From the NCBI GenBank assembly GCA_039545295.1, contig BCIK01000024.1, positions 62,001 to 126,000 on the forward strand: 64,000 nt of DNA. Reading direction: 5' to 3'. The notes beneath the pieces are model-generated. The model saw nothing but the letters and a program-made list of their open reading frames with translations. It did not search any database and was not told where the DNA came from. Numbering within the stretch: position 1 is the stretch's first letter; every line of letters begins with the position of its first letter. Both the position numbers and the translations under genes were made by a program. Source of the DNA: Udeniomyces pyricola (taxonomy: Eukaryota; Basidiomycota; Tremellomycetes; Cystofilobasidiales; Mrakiaceae). Positions 1-14,944 of this stretch are shown here, one piece after another.

Positions 1-1347
1 AACCTGCGTTCGCTGTCACTTGGGGCCGGGGTCGATCAAGACCGTAGATGATCAAGCACATCCCCATGGCTATGTCTACGAGTGTGGTCATGACGAACAA
101 GACGAGGGTAGTGTACTAAGTCGAATAAATAGACGCAAGACGTCAAGATGTGGCTGTGAGCTGTAAACCTGTGTAAACCTATTAGGCTTGGTCCCTCACA
201 TAGTATAGATTGACCGCGGCTGGGACGGCGAGGACTGGATTTGAACAATGGACATCATCAAGTGTTAGCACGATTCTCAATCTCGCTCATTACCGATTGA
301 AACGAGTATCATAAGCACTTACAGCAGAGTACGCCAAGATGTTGAACAAGGGTGTGGTCACGATGAACGACCAAGAGGCTGACCGTCGTGATTGTGCAGT
401 ACAAGGCCCATGGACTAAAGACGGTCTGTCATGCGAAGAATCACACGTATCAAGAGCTAGGATGATCAGGTAATGTGACTGCTTCCTCTCAGAGCTGCAT
501 ATACCAAACGCAAGTTCACACACAAAGCGATCAAACCACTTAGATTCCCCCCATCGAGCCAGCTTCGAATTGTGCGGAGCGATGCGAAAGAGCATGAGAG
601 TGGCGAACATCAGGTCTGAGTAGGCTGTTGAGACGCCACCGCTGCCGGATAAGTGAAGACAATCCGTGATGAGGATGAACAGTGAGCTAGGCTCCGTTAT
701 TGAAACCGATAAAAAAAATTCATAGTCTAGCTACTGACGAGAACACTGTGCTGGACTGGATCAGAGGAATAGGCCAGCTCGGGATTTTGTAGACATATCC
801 ACGGTAAGCAACAAGGCTGGAAGTGTTGGAAATCAGACGTGTGCGGACTACCAATGACCAGAGATAAGATGATAGCGGTTGGAAGGCAAACCCACGAGAT
901 GAGTGTCGACGCAGAGAACACAATAGAGAGCGACAAGTAAGTCCATGGCAAGAAGTGATGGCGACGAATCTGTAGGTAGAGAACAATGGTGCAAGATAGC
1001 AGATCAGATACTGATTGATGAGCATCCTGTCACTCAGCGACATTTGGTGCGCCTCAAAACCGGGGGGCAGATGGTGTTACTTACATTCGGAGCGAGGACT
1101 AGGGTGAGTGTTAAGGTAACCGTCAGGATTATACCTATAAGCTGACAGGCTAAGTAGAAATGTTGAGCAGTCGCGGATGGGAAGAAGGAACCGCTCGAAA
1201 AAGGGCTGCAGAGAGCAAAGGGCGGATTCAGCATAGATGTGAGAATTCAGACAGAAACCGCCTCAAATGACCCCCTCTGGACAAAGCCAGAGCGGACAGA
1301 CACATAACTCACACAATCTTGTTCATCTGCACGTGAGACGATACCAT
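1..1347 (-). CDS. Seven-helix membrane protein, tandem paralogue 1 (3' end cut by window edge)
   Basis: Partial multi-exon gene, 226 residues seen. Exons read 1347-1313, 1205-1085, 969-896, 816-739, 641-524, 425-323, 234-200 and 115-1, and all phases close. Exon 2 encodes the first hydrophobic helix (starts PFSSGSFFP), exon 3 the second (ends ASTLIS), exons 4-5 the third and fourth (motif ARWGE), exon 6 the SPWALY motif, and exons 7-8 a helix reading NLYYYTTLVLF. Each block aligns by eye with the two downstream paralogues, including the phase-2 intron after the first exon and a second exon of exactly 121 nt. No function is recognised. The layout (seven helices, long loop before helix 6) is GPCR-like and typical of lineage-specific fungal membrane proteins. 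The C-terminal helices and tail lie outside the window. Confidence 0.72.
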
Positions 1348-1797
1348 GGCGTCGAGGCGAGAAGCTAGGTGGAAGTGGCCAATGAAGCTACGCAAAGTTC
1401 AAAGTCGGAGGGACGTGCAGGTATCGAAAAGTCAAGAGATTGAAGAACTGTGGACCAAATGTCCAAGGGTAGTATCTGCCCGTCCTTAGGCGATCAGGAC
1501 CCACGACGCGTGAAGGGGTTAGTCCAGGAAAACAAGGTAAGCGGAATCAAGAAGATAGGAGAATCAGGCCCTGAATTTCCGGAGACTTCGGGCTTTGCCT
1601 TTTTGATTTGCTTGATCATCAAGAGGGGTTGAGAAATGTCATTTTCGATCTATCCAAACTGAACCATGTGTCCGATGGATCGAAAAAGTTTGATGCAGGG
1701 CTGGACGGCTATGTAAAATCACATGGAACACCCCGCCTTCGCCAGCTAGTAGTAACTCAAAGCCCATGCGAAGCCTACTCGTTCATATTCCAGCCTA
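1348..1797. other. Spacer between paralogues 1 and 2
   Basis: This stretch of 450 bases must hold the promoter of paralogue 1 and the 3' end of paralogue 2, both on the minus strand. Short open frames are present, but none has splice-consistent neighbours or recognisable protein. I see nothing else in it. Confidence 0.5.
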
Positions 1798-4162
1798 TCA
1801 GCCCATCGAGCTTGATCGACGTGGGCTCGCTGCATCTGGATGCCTTTCTGCTACGATCTCGGTCTCGATGGTGATCCGGATGCCTTGTTGATTGTTCTCA
1901 GCCTCGTCGGCATCCCATCCTTTCGGATCGCCATGCCTCGATTTGCCTTTTTGACCGGCAAAGGAGGCCAGTAATTGCCGTGGGCCTTGATTCTTCCTAC
2001 CTGGAGACTCGGCAGGCCTTTGCGAGCGCGAGCAAAGATCGTCAAGCTTGATGCCACTTGGCGCGCTCATGGCATCGTCAGTTGAAGCTGAGAAAGATGG
2101 AGGAGCGTTTGACTCGAGCCCATCGACATCGAGAAGGGTCTGAGAGGCAAGACAAGGCTTGCGTCGTCGATGACGACGGATCCCAGCGACCTTGGATTGC
2201 TGGAGATATCGGCGAGGATTGCAGTGAAGGAGGTCGTAAATCTTGACGAGAACCAAATTGTACGCGTTGAGTACGTCGATCTGGCTAGAAAAAATCAAGA
2301 AAACGATGATTCCTCGCTGATGACGAAAGGCTGTCAACCATCGGACGTGCGCTCTTGAGCGGAGGAGAGAACAAATATTCAGGTCCCACATCCAACTCAC
2401 ACAGCTCATGTATAGGACCACAGGCCCGGCCAGGATAACTTTACAAAGGACGAGAATGTTGAGGGTCAAGTTGGCTACGTATGTCCATAAGGGTAGCGAT
2501 CAGTCATCCGGTGAGATTTCCTCAAGAGTCTGACAAGAAGTGGGAACAGTCCTTGCCTAGGGAGAATACACCCAACGAAACGACGCGAGCAGCTAATCCC
2601 CATGCTGTATTCTTCTTTAACCTCGAGCGATTAGGGTTGGCGAGTTTCGATGGCTTGGCAGGCGCTGGGGGCGTCGGAAAAGCGAAGGGATCGGTCGGTG
2701 GGGATGGATCAGCTGATCCAGAAGGTACCCAGGTATTGAAACCGAGAGAGGCTGTATTCGATGGATTGATAGGAAACGCCATCCGGTTTTGGCGGCTTCT
2801 CACGAGAAGAGCAAACACAACAGCTGTCGAAGAAGACCGTCGAGATTAGTCGGATCCGGGTTTGTTAGCGATACCGGCTGCGAGGCGAGTTGAAAGCGAC
2901 TCACTGTCAACGAGACAAGTGAGAGCGAAGAACACAAGCGTCGTGTACTGTGAACAGGTTAAATGCGGCGTCAGATCACGGAGGCCAAGGTGTTTCATAG
3001 TTCAGGCGACGAGAGACGACATCCGCTCACGTAGAACAAATTTGTGGCTGTAGGTAACGCAAAGACGCATAACAGACCGAGATGTGACACGGAGGCGCCG
3101 TGATCAAGTCCAATCTGAATGAGACAGCCAATGGAGGCAACCAACCAAAGAAACCATGGTGACCAAGTGATCTGATCAAGTACACAGAATGCAAGAGACA
3201 TCAAACAAAACACTTAAATCAGTCCTGATAGAAGGGGTAAAGTAAACATTGTCGGAACCAGCAATCTCCGTGCACGCACGAACGTGTTAAAAATCCAGCC
3301 TTCTCCCCAGCGATAGGTCGTTGAGTTAGGAGCAGAGAGCTTGAAGCACATCTAGAATGAAGGATACATAGCCTCAGAGTTGGCCAAGCTCCGGTTGCTC
3401 CTAAGTGTGGCTCGACGGCAGACATACCAACGTGGCGAGGCAAGCGTCGCAGTAAGCTGATCCGATAGCGCCCGAGAAGCCAAAGGCGGCTTGAACTATT
3501 TTCCTGCCGAAAGGTGGAATTTCGGTGATGTGGCCTCCGGCGGGGATAATACTAGAGAGACCAGATTGACATGCTCAGAGAGAAGGTTGTATGCATATCA
3601 ACATGAGCCAAGAAGACGCACGAGATGGTAGTCATGATCGAGTACACGGCACTATATTTTAACAAAAATAAAATAAAAAATGAGGCCAGGCATGCGAAGT
3701 TGGTCAGCTTGGTGATGACCTTCAGAGCAAGAATCCAGCTGATCATTCACGTCATGAGAAGATGGGAAAGGATGAGTGGATGTCGCCGGACCTTGGGTGT
3801 ATAATTCGAATCGTAGATTGGAGTCAGCGATTGGCTAATCATCGGGTTGATCCGGAAGCGACCAAGCTCAAAGACGTATGCATGTGGAATGGCTCACCGA
3901 GGGATTGAAGTAGATTGTAGCAGCCAGAATCAGTGATAAGGCACAAGAGAAGAGTTGCAATATGAGGTAGGTCGTTTGAATCGTTCGAGATGGGTAAAAG
4001 TAGCTGGCGGCAAAAGGACTGTGTTGATGAGGTGTTTGGAACAAGATCAGAGCTTGAGCTCGTTGAGCACGATGGACGGTCAATACAAGCTCACACGATG
4101 GCGGCGAGGCTGGTAGAAGTAGAGTCTGTCAGGTTGATAGGGTCTTTGAGGTCGAAAGCCAT
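1798..4162 (-). CDS. Seven-helix membrane protein, tandem paralogue 2
   Basis: Ten exons give 508 residues: 4162-4095, 4018-3898, 3719-3622, 3551-3428, 3351-3280, 3171-3031, 2947-2905, 2823-2557, 2474-2401 and 2316-1798. The first residues are MAFDLKDPIN. Shared family blocks are SPF/VPF before helix 1, IIPAGGHIT after helix 2, YRWGEG after helix 4, the SPW motif, NLFYYTTLVF, a loop ending GLAARVVSLG before helix 6, and VFLIFSSQID in helix 7. A hydrophilic tail of about 130 residues ends in a short hydrophobic/acidic motif (GIRITIETEI) that recurs in paralogue 3. The intron between exons 8 and 9 has a GC donor (G|GCAAGG); it is needed to keep both helices in frame. Most likely an orphan receptor-like or transporter-like membrane protein; no ligand can be inferred. 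Confidence 0.75.
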
Positions 4163-4380
4163 GTCAGACAGTGGATAAGAGATGGCTAGGGGACAAAAGA
4201 TCAATCAAGTCCAACTTTGAGAACATCGATGTACTAAGGAGTGAGTCACTCGTAAGTCGAGATCCTGGCCCTCTTCGGATCAACGGTCTTCATGCTTCTC
4301 GAACATATCTGTTGATGATACAGACATTAATCTGGACGACGCGTAACCCAGTACAAGCTAGTAGTGAAGAACAGAACAGT

Positions 4381-6321
4381 TTAGGAAATCGTCCGTTCCT
4401 CTTGGACCTCAACTTCGACTGAAACAAACACCCGAACTAAACCCTCATCATCGTACCCAGTGCACTCTTCAGTTCCAATATCTTGCTTCTCTACATCAAC
4501 GTCGGTTCCAGCTGTTGAAAGGTCCTCTGACCCGCTACCAAGAGAGCGACTTGAGTTGTGCTTGGAGCCGAGAGGTCTGGTTGGGTAACGTGAGAAGCCC
4601 ATAGTCGAGTTTGAAGGCCGGCGTTGAAGCGAGTGGATAGTCGAGATTGGATGTCCGAGAACTTGGACGAGATGATAATAGCCGTCGCATATCTTGATCA
4701 GAAGGAAGTTAATTTGGTCGAGGAAAAAGTGATAGATATCAGGTTGGCTGGCAAAGATGAAAACGATGATGGTGCCTCGCTATGGTCACAGAAGAAACCA
4801 TTCAAACCCAATCAGAATCGATCTGGCCAGCAAGTATGCATCGAAGGGCATGAAAGATTGGACGAACGTTACTGGAGAACAAGAGTACTGGTCCGGCTAC
4901 GAGTTTACGAGCCACGATGGCTGTGTGCAAGACCAGGGAAGTGAGGAAGAACAACCCCAGTGCACAAACACGAGCAGCGAGTCCCGAGACACTCGAGCTT
5001 TTCGAGCAACCGCTCTTGAGTCGGTGTGAATGCTTGATAGGGTCAAGTGATCGGTTAAACATGTCACTAGGCTCCGCATTTGTGTCGGTGGACCGAGTCT
5101 GCTTTGAGGCAGCATAAGAGGGTGGTCGTCGAAGATGATAAACGAGGAGACAACCCGCCATGATGACTACGTATGGAAGACGGTCATGCCAAGTAGATCA
5201 GCTCGTACTCTTCCAACAACTTCGGACTAGAGTTAACTCTCACTTACGATCGCAAGTCGTGGTACACGCAAATAGGATGAGCGTTGTCAGATAGTAGAGG
5301 TCAAGGGCTGTAGGGATAGCCAAGAAGCAGATGAGACCTTGATGTTGGACCTTGGTGTTATCGGCCAAGACGAGCTAAGCGGCGAAGGCGAACGCGAACC
5401 AGGTCGATTATCAGACGGACATACAATCTCATATTCAAGTTTAAAGCCTAGGAACATGTGACCTACTCCGAATCCGGCTGCAGAGATAGCCGCGAACAGG
5501 ACCCATGGAGAGATGAGGATAAAGAGGTTGTACGCCCGAGATTCGCAGATCTTTCCAAGTCGGGAGGAGGCAGGAAGAATCTTGAGCAACATGAGTGACG
5601 CAAGGAGAAAGTCGGACTAAAAGAACATTCAGCCAGATGAAAGGGAGGAAGAGAACCCATGGAAAAGAGAATCGTCAGTATCGACATTGATATAGCCGTT
5701 ATGAGGAAACAAGGACAGGATGGAGGCTGAGAGCGAACGCCTCTTACGTAGGCGGCGACCGTCCCACCTGCGAAGCTGAGCCCAGCCTGAATTATTGCTA
5801 GAGGCAAGCTCGGGAGGGCAGTGATATATCCACCTGCTGGAATGAGACTGCCAAAGAGCATGATATCAGTCGGATGATTCGCAAGTCGATAGACCCGACG
5901 TCGAAACACGTACGAGATGACGGTGCTGGCTGAATACGCAGCCGAGAGAAGGAGATACGAAACAAAGAAAGGGTGCCGCTTGATCTGCTTGGTACACGAT
6001 GGGTCAGCCTGTGTATGTCAGCGGACAGCCAAAAAGTCATAGGGCGTAAAACTCACGCTCTTGACGAATGCAATCGTGGCCGCCAGTGATAGGGTGAGAC
6101 ACAGGCTCAAAAGCTCGCAGGCAAGAAATGTGGTTTGGATGGCCTTGGGCGGATAGAAGGCCGAATCCGAGAACGGGCTGTTTGATTACACAGTGAAAGA
6201 ACTTAGTTCATGGGTTTTTACGCATAGAAAAGTTCGGAGCGAGCTAAGATACTGGCCAATGTAGGACATACACGATCGTGTTGGCCGGAGTTGACGTCGT
6301 AGGAGAAGTGTCTGTAGACAT
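4381..6321 (-). CDS. Seven-helix membrane protein, tandem paralogue 3
   Basis: Eight exons give 460 residues: 6321-6272, 6177-6057, 6008-5914, 5847-5748, 5616-5425, 5374-5248, 5166-4868 and 4779-4381. The start MSTDTSPTTS is a good fit because the first exon ends in the same phase-2 position (…NTI-V) as its neighbours, and exon 2 is again 121 nt. Visible helices are AIQTTFLACELLSL, HPFFVSYLLL, LAIIQAGLSFAGG, LFILISPWVLF, FLAIPTALDLYY, GLAARVCALG, and VFIFASQPDIYHF. The tail ends near GLVRVFVSVEVEV, like paralogue 2. It has two fewer introns than paralogue 2, so intron loss or gain has occurred within the array. The 66-nt intron 5913-5848 is stop-free and in frame, so a longer isoform is possible. 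Function unknown; GPCR-like topology is inferred from hydropathy only. Confidence 0.78.
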
Positions 6322-7055
6322 GGCGTATAATGAGCGTCTTGAGGTATTATGGGAAGTGATCAAGTAAGTGAGAAGGATATGATGGTCGGGCTCCAAAGAA
6401 AGGCTCGCTCGAAGCTTGAAGCTCAAAAGCAAAGTGGTTTTGAGAGATCATATTGACTGCTGTGGCCGGATGGACCGGAGATTAAGCGGGTGATCGAGAA
6501 GGCACGGATGCGGGTCGAAAGTGGCGTAGGATGTGGCGTTGAACCAGTGACTGGCAGGAAACCGGGGAGTGGTATCTAATCGATCTGATCGAAGGAAAGG
6601 GGCAGAAGAAAAAAAGCGCGTGGGGAGTTGAGTCGCGTGCCGTCCTAGATCCAAAAGGGGCTGGGTGAGACAAGGGTCGACATTGAGATTGGATGAGGAA
6701 TTGAGGGCAGGCCGATAACGCGACACACCCGAGACCTCCTAGGCTGCTGCTACCAACAATCCCATCTATTCGAAGGTACCGAGAAATAAGACGACTGAGC
6801 GCTAAGCAATCGGGCTCATATAGCGAGTCAAAGAAGATTAGGACGAAGGAGGAGGGGAGAAACTCAGCCAGGCAATAAGGCCCGATGATCATGACGAGCA
6901 AAGGAGAGACTGGGTCGATGCAGGGGCCAGGCACAAGAAGGGTAGCCGACACAACGAACATCGACCATCTTGAACGACCCGTACTTGCCCTTTTCATAGC
7001 AGCAAGAGACTATCAGCTTGTCTCGACCTAATCGAATCGTCTAACATCCATCTTA
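6322..7055. other. Intergenic region upstream of paralogue 3
   Basis: This is 734 bases between the start of paralogue 3 and the end of FMC1, both on the minus strand. A 171-codon open frame on the minus strand (6997-6482) is hydrophobic and cysteine-rich without splice-consistent partners or family resemblance, so I do not call it a gene. It probably holds the promoter of paralogue 3. Confidence 0.45.
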
Positions 7056-7621
7056 TCAAGCTTCGACCGGGTTCGGCACGTCCAGTCCGACCCTCCTGGC
7101 AGTGGCCTTGGTTCGCTCCTGGACGGTCATGCCGTGGGTCGGGTTGTAACGCTCGAGCAAATCCTACGACGCGACGCGACATCGTGAGACCACACTGATC
7201 AGTTTGGATGCCTCATCAACCATTTGGAGTCAGCAAGGGACTGGGAGCATACCTTGTGCAGACGCTGGCTCTTGAGGAATGCGGCAACTTCGAACAGCTC
7301 CTGCGCCTTGGCAGCGTACGCGTCGGATGAGGCGTTGGGCAGATCGTGGACGAGCGAGCGAAGGTAGGTTTGCAAGGACGGGTTACGTTTGGGACGGGGT
7401 TGAATTGCCTGTGTGACATTGTCGAGTACGATAGATATATACCAACGATATACGAGCGCATCCGAGAGAAAGAGTCAGCGAGAGAAAGTGACGGGGCGAG
7501 AGCAAGATGGGGATCGGCTAACGCGTTGGATGGACGCTGGCAGTTATGGAAGAAGCCTGACCGATTTGCTGAACTGCCTGAGAAGGCTCCTGTATATCTG
7601 GACTGGAGTAGGAGATGACAT
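7056..7621 (-). CDS. FMC1: Fmc1-type LYR-motif mitochondrial assembly factor
   Basis: Three exons (7621-7562, 7408-7253, 7163-7056) give 107 residues, the usual size for this small family. Residues 10-16 read YRSLLRQ, the LYR/complex-1 motif. The C-terminal exon reads LLERYNPTHGMTVQERTK and then ARRVGLDVP, the pattern that ends Fmc1 proteins. In yeast, Fmc1 acts in the mitochondrial matrix with the Atp12 chaperone during assembly of the F1 sector of ATP synthase. Exons 1-2 and 2-3 join in phase 0. The exon 1 donor (GTCAGG) is weak, but it is the one that preserves the LYR helix. The gene shares a divergent 207-bp promoter with the plus-strand gene at 7829. Confidence 0.85.
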
Positions 7622-7828
7622 GGGAAAGTACGGCCTATGTGGGGAATATAGTGGAGGTGGAGTTGCGTGAGGCAACGTAAGGGCGATTCAATATTCAAGG
7701 CAGCCCTCGATCAATCCGTTCGGACACTGCCGGAGATTATTGATTAACTTGCTGTAAACTCTTGGAGTCGACGTTTAGCATACCTACCCTCGATCGACCA
7801 TCAACTACACATCCCGTCACCGCTGACC

Positions 7829-9232
7829 ATGCTGGTCGCTTTCGGTCTCGATACGTTCGCCACTCTCGGTGCATTCAAGGGCGCTATCCTCGAGCCAACC
7901 CGTATCGACCAGTCCGTCGGCGTTGATGAGGTTGTCTGGCTCTCTCTGGGCGCCGCTATCGGTTACAGTGAGCATAACAGTTCCCAAATTCGACACGTCG
8001 GATCCACTCTTCACATCGCTCACAAAGCTCGATTGCTAGACCATCTTACCAGGCAGTACAAGATCTGGGGCTTTTCACCCTCTTGCCTGCATGACGGTCT
8101 GACTCTTCCCACGGTGCTTGACTTTCCTTCCGAGCTCAAGCCCAAGACATTCATCGGACGAGACCGCTTAGAGGCGATCCTAGGACACAACGGGCGACTC
8201 TACCGTCCTCGACAACACTCCAGCGCACTGGAAGCAGGAACTGCTGATCAATGGTATATGGTTGGGGAGGGGAAATGGTTTGATGTTGCCATCTTAGGCA
8301 CGGGCGAGTGTATCGGGATACCAGGTAAGCTAGTATGCGCGTTCATGCTCTACGAACGACGTCAATCTTAACGATCCATATTTCACCACCCATTCGTAGC
8401 GTCTGATCCGCATAGTATCGTCACGTCGGATTCACTCGAGCGTTTACACGCCCAACCTCAGTCAACGACGCCGTCCCGTATGATCTCTGGCCGTCCCCGG
8501 CCTGTGTTTGCTTCCCTTCATCCATCAACGTCACATGTCCTCATCGTCCCAGACGAACGCTCCTCATTCACGGCACCTTGTCACGCATATGGCTCAAACC
8601 TTCATACTCAACTATCTACCTGCTTTCAGCCAGCATCTGACCCAGCTGGCTCTGCTTCTGTTCAGTCGTCCTCATCCTCGCTGCCCAAGGGCACGTTTCA
8701 ACCCATCAACCTCCCACCTACACCTCAACCAAAAGCTCAGACATCTGGGATGTACTCGAGCTTACTCACAAACGAGAATGAGTTCTTTGTCTGGGGTGGC
8801 ACAGCCGGCCCCGTACGCGATCCTCTCCATCTCGAGGATGTTGTCGGTCGCTCCTTGGAGAAAGGCAACAGGGACGAGGATATGGAAGACATCTCGACAG
8901 GTGCTATCTCCTCTACTGGGGGAATCGTTCTGGGCTTCGAATCCGGTCGAGTGGTACAACGTAAGGTAACCAGGAACGACTGGTTTCCCCCTGTTCGGAT
9001 CGGGCGCTCCAACGAGCGGAAAGGGAGAGACCTATTGGAGGGTGAGTGGGGCGAGGTCGATGGCCTGGATGCGCTACTGACTTGCGAGAGACCTGGCCAG
9101 GACGAGTCAGCGAGGAATGTTGTGAAGCTGCAAAGTGGTAGAGAGCAGAAGGGGAAATGGATCCTGCGTAAGGTGTTGATTGGTTGTGAGGGACGGGGAT
9201 GGATATTGATGTTTGGTTGGGAGAGCCGATGA
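7829..9232 (+). CDS. Hypothetical protein with weak RCC1/ATS1-like repeats
   Basis: Two exons (7829-8324 and 8400-9232) give 442 residues. The start ATG follows a run of C/A-rich leader and is the first in frame. Fragments resemble RCC1-type propeller blades: AFGLDTFATLGAFKG near the start, KWFDVAILGTGECIGIP at the exon junction, and NEFFVWGGTAGP near residue 300. In yeast, ATS1-like RCC1 proteins are linked to tRNA wobble-uridine (diphthamide/Elongator-related) modification and tubulin phenotypes. Canonical repeats are too degraded to count, so the family is tentative. A Ser/Pro-rich segment lies between the fragments. An extra intron near 7970-8045 cannot be excluded, since GTGAGC follows GGTTACA there. 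Confidence 0.5.
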
Positions 9233-9748
9233 GATGATGCTTGATGTTGCTGTCAATTAGATGATGGCGTTCGAGTCAAAGATATACAAAGATGTACGCT
9301 GACTGAAGCGGCAGCATTGCTCGTGAGTATATATATATATACATACTGGACATATATATTTATACATATACGTTGATCACTCCCTGCGGTGACACAAGTT
9401 GACATTGGTTGACAATGTTTATGTAATAGTCGTTCTTGACTTCTTGTGCCAATTGCGGTGTGTGCTTTCATCAATCATCATCTCCCCATCTTCATACAGC
9501 ATTCCATCACGACCCCTCATTCCGCCCTCTCCCAATCCCTTCCACACGCTTCCCTTTGCCTTTGAGGTCATTGACATCTATCCAGTCAAGCGGGCACCCT
9601 TCTTCCGCACCCTCGCTTCAATTTGGATTGATAGAGTCCCCGTTCCACTCGCTTCCTCCCCTTAGCCTTTGGCACTCTCAACCTTCTCCTGACCTCGTTT
9701 GCCTCTTAAATCGACATTCTCCCGCTCCTCCCTTGGCCTCCTTCCAGC
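9233..9748. other. Spacer and YAK1 leader
   Basis: This is 516 bases holding the 3' end of the previous gene and the promoter/leader of YAK1. It contains TA-rich tracts around 9330-9370 and, closer to the ATG, a pyrimidine-rich stretch typical of leaders in this window. No other gene is supported. Confidence 0.5.
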
Positions 9749-14526
<4,778 letters not shown>

Positions 14527-14944
14527 AGGTTGAGCATGGAGAACAACGGGAGGTGGTTCGTTGTATGGACGTGACAGAGTAATTGCAGATCTCATCGGGC
14601 CAAGGGGCCGGGGATGAAAGGATAGGGGTTAGCAAAGGGAATGATGGGTTCTTTCGCTGGTTTAGTAGTCGCGGGTTTGGAGTTGATGACGATTTTCTAT
14701 TGATACGATCTTTTGGTATCGCTCGGTTGCTTAACGTCGGGATTGTGCAATGTTTGAGCACAAATAGTTGGCAAAAAGCAAGAAAAAGTTAAGATTCGTA
14801 ACCATTTTTTCCTTCTGTCTGCTTGCGCAACTCGAGAATGACTCTATTGATTGGGAACGGCTGAATCCGGAGTGGGAGAATCCAACATCCAACAACCGGC
14901 CGGTCATCACCTACTCCTTTGATCGTTACGCCCGTTCTTGAGGT
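14527..14944. other. YAK1 3' region and next promoter
   Basis: This is 418 bases between the YAK1 stop and the next ATG on the same strand. It is moderately AT-rich near 14760-14810, where an RNA 3' end would be plausible. Nothing else is recognised. Confidence 0.45.

Noticed and set aside
5848..5913. Continuous reading of paralogue 3 through this segment as normal coding sequence
   Set aside because: Both paralogues have an intron at this exact codon and phase, and removing it restores the shared IS(L/I)IPAGG motif.
6482..6997. 171-codon open frame on the minus strand, hydrophobic and Ser/Phe-rich
   Set aside because: No family resemblance, no matching splice partners, and it lies in the promoter of paralogue 3.
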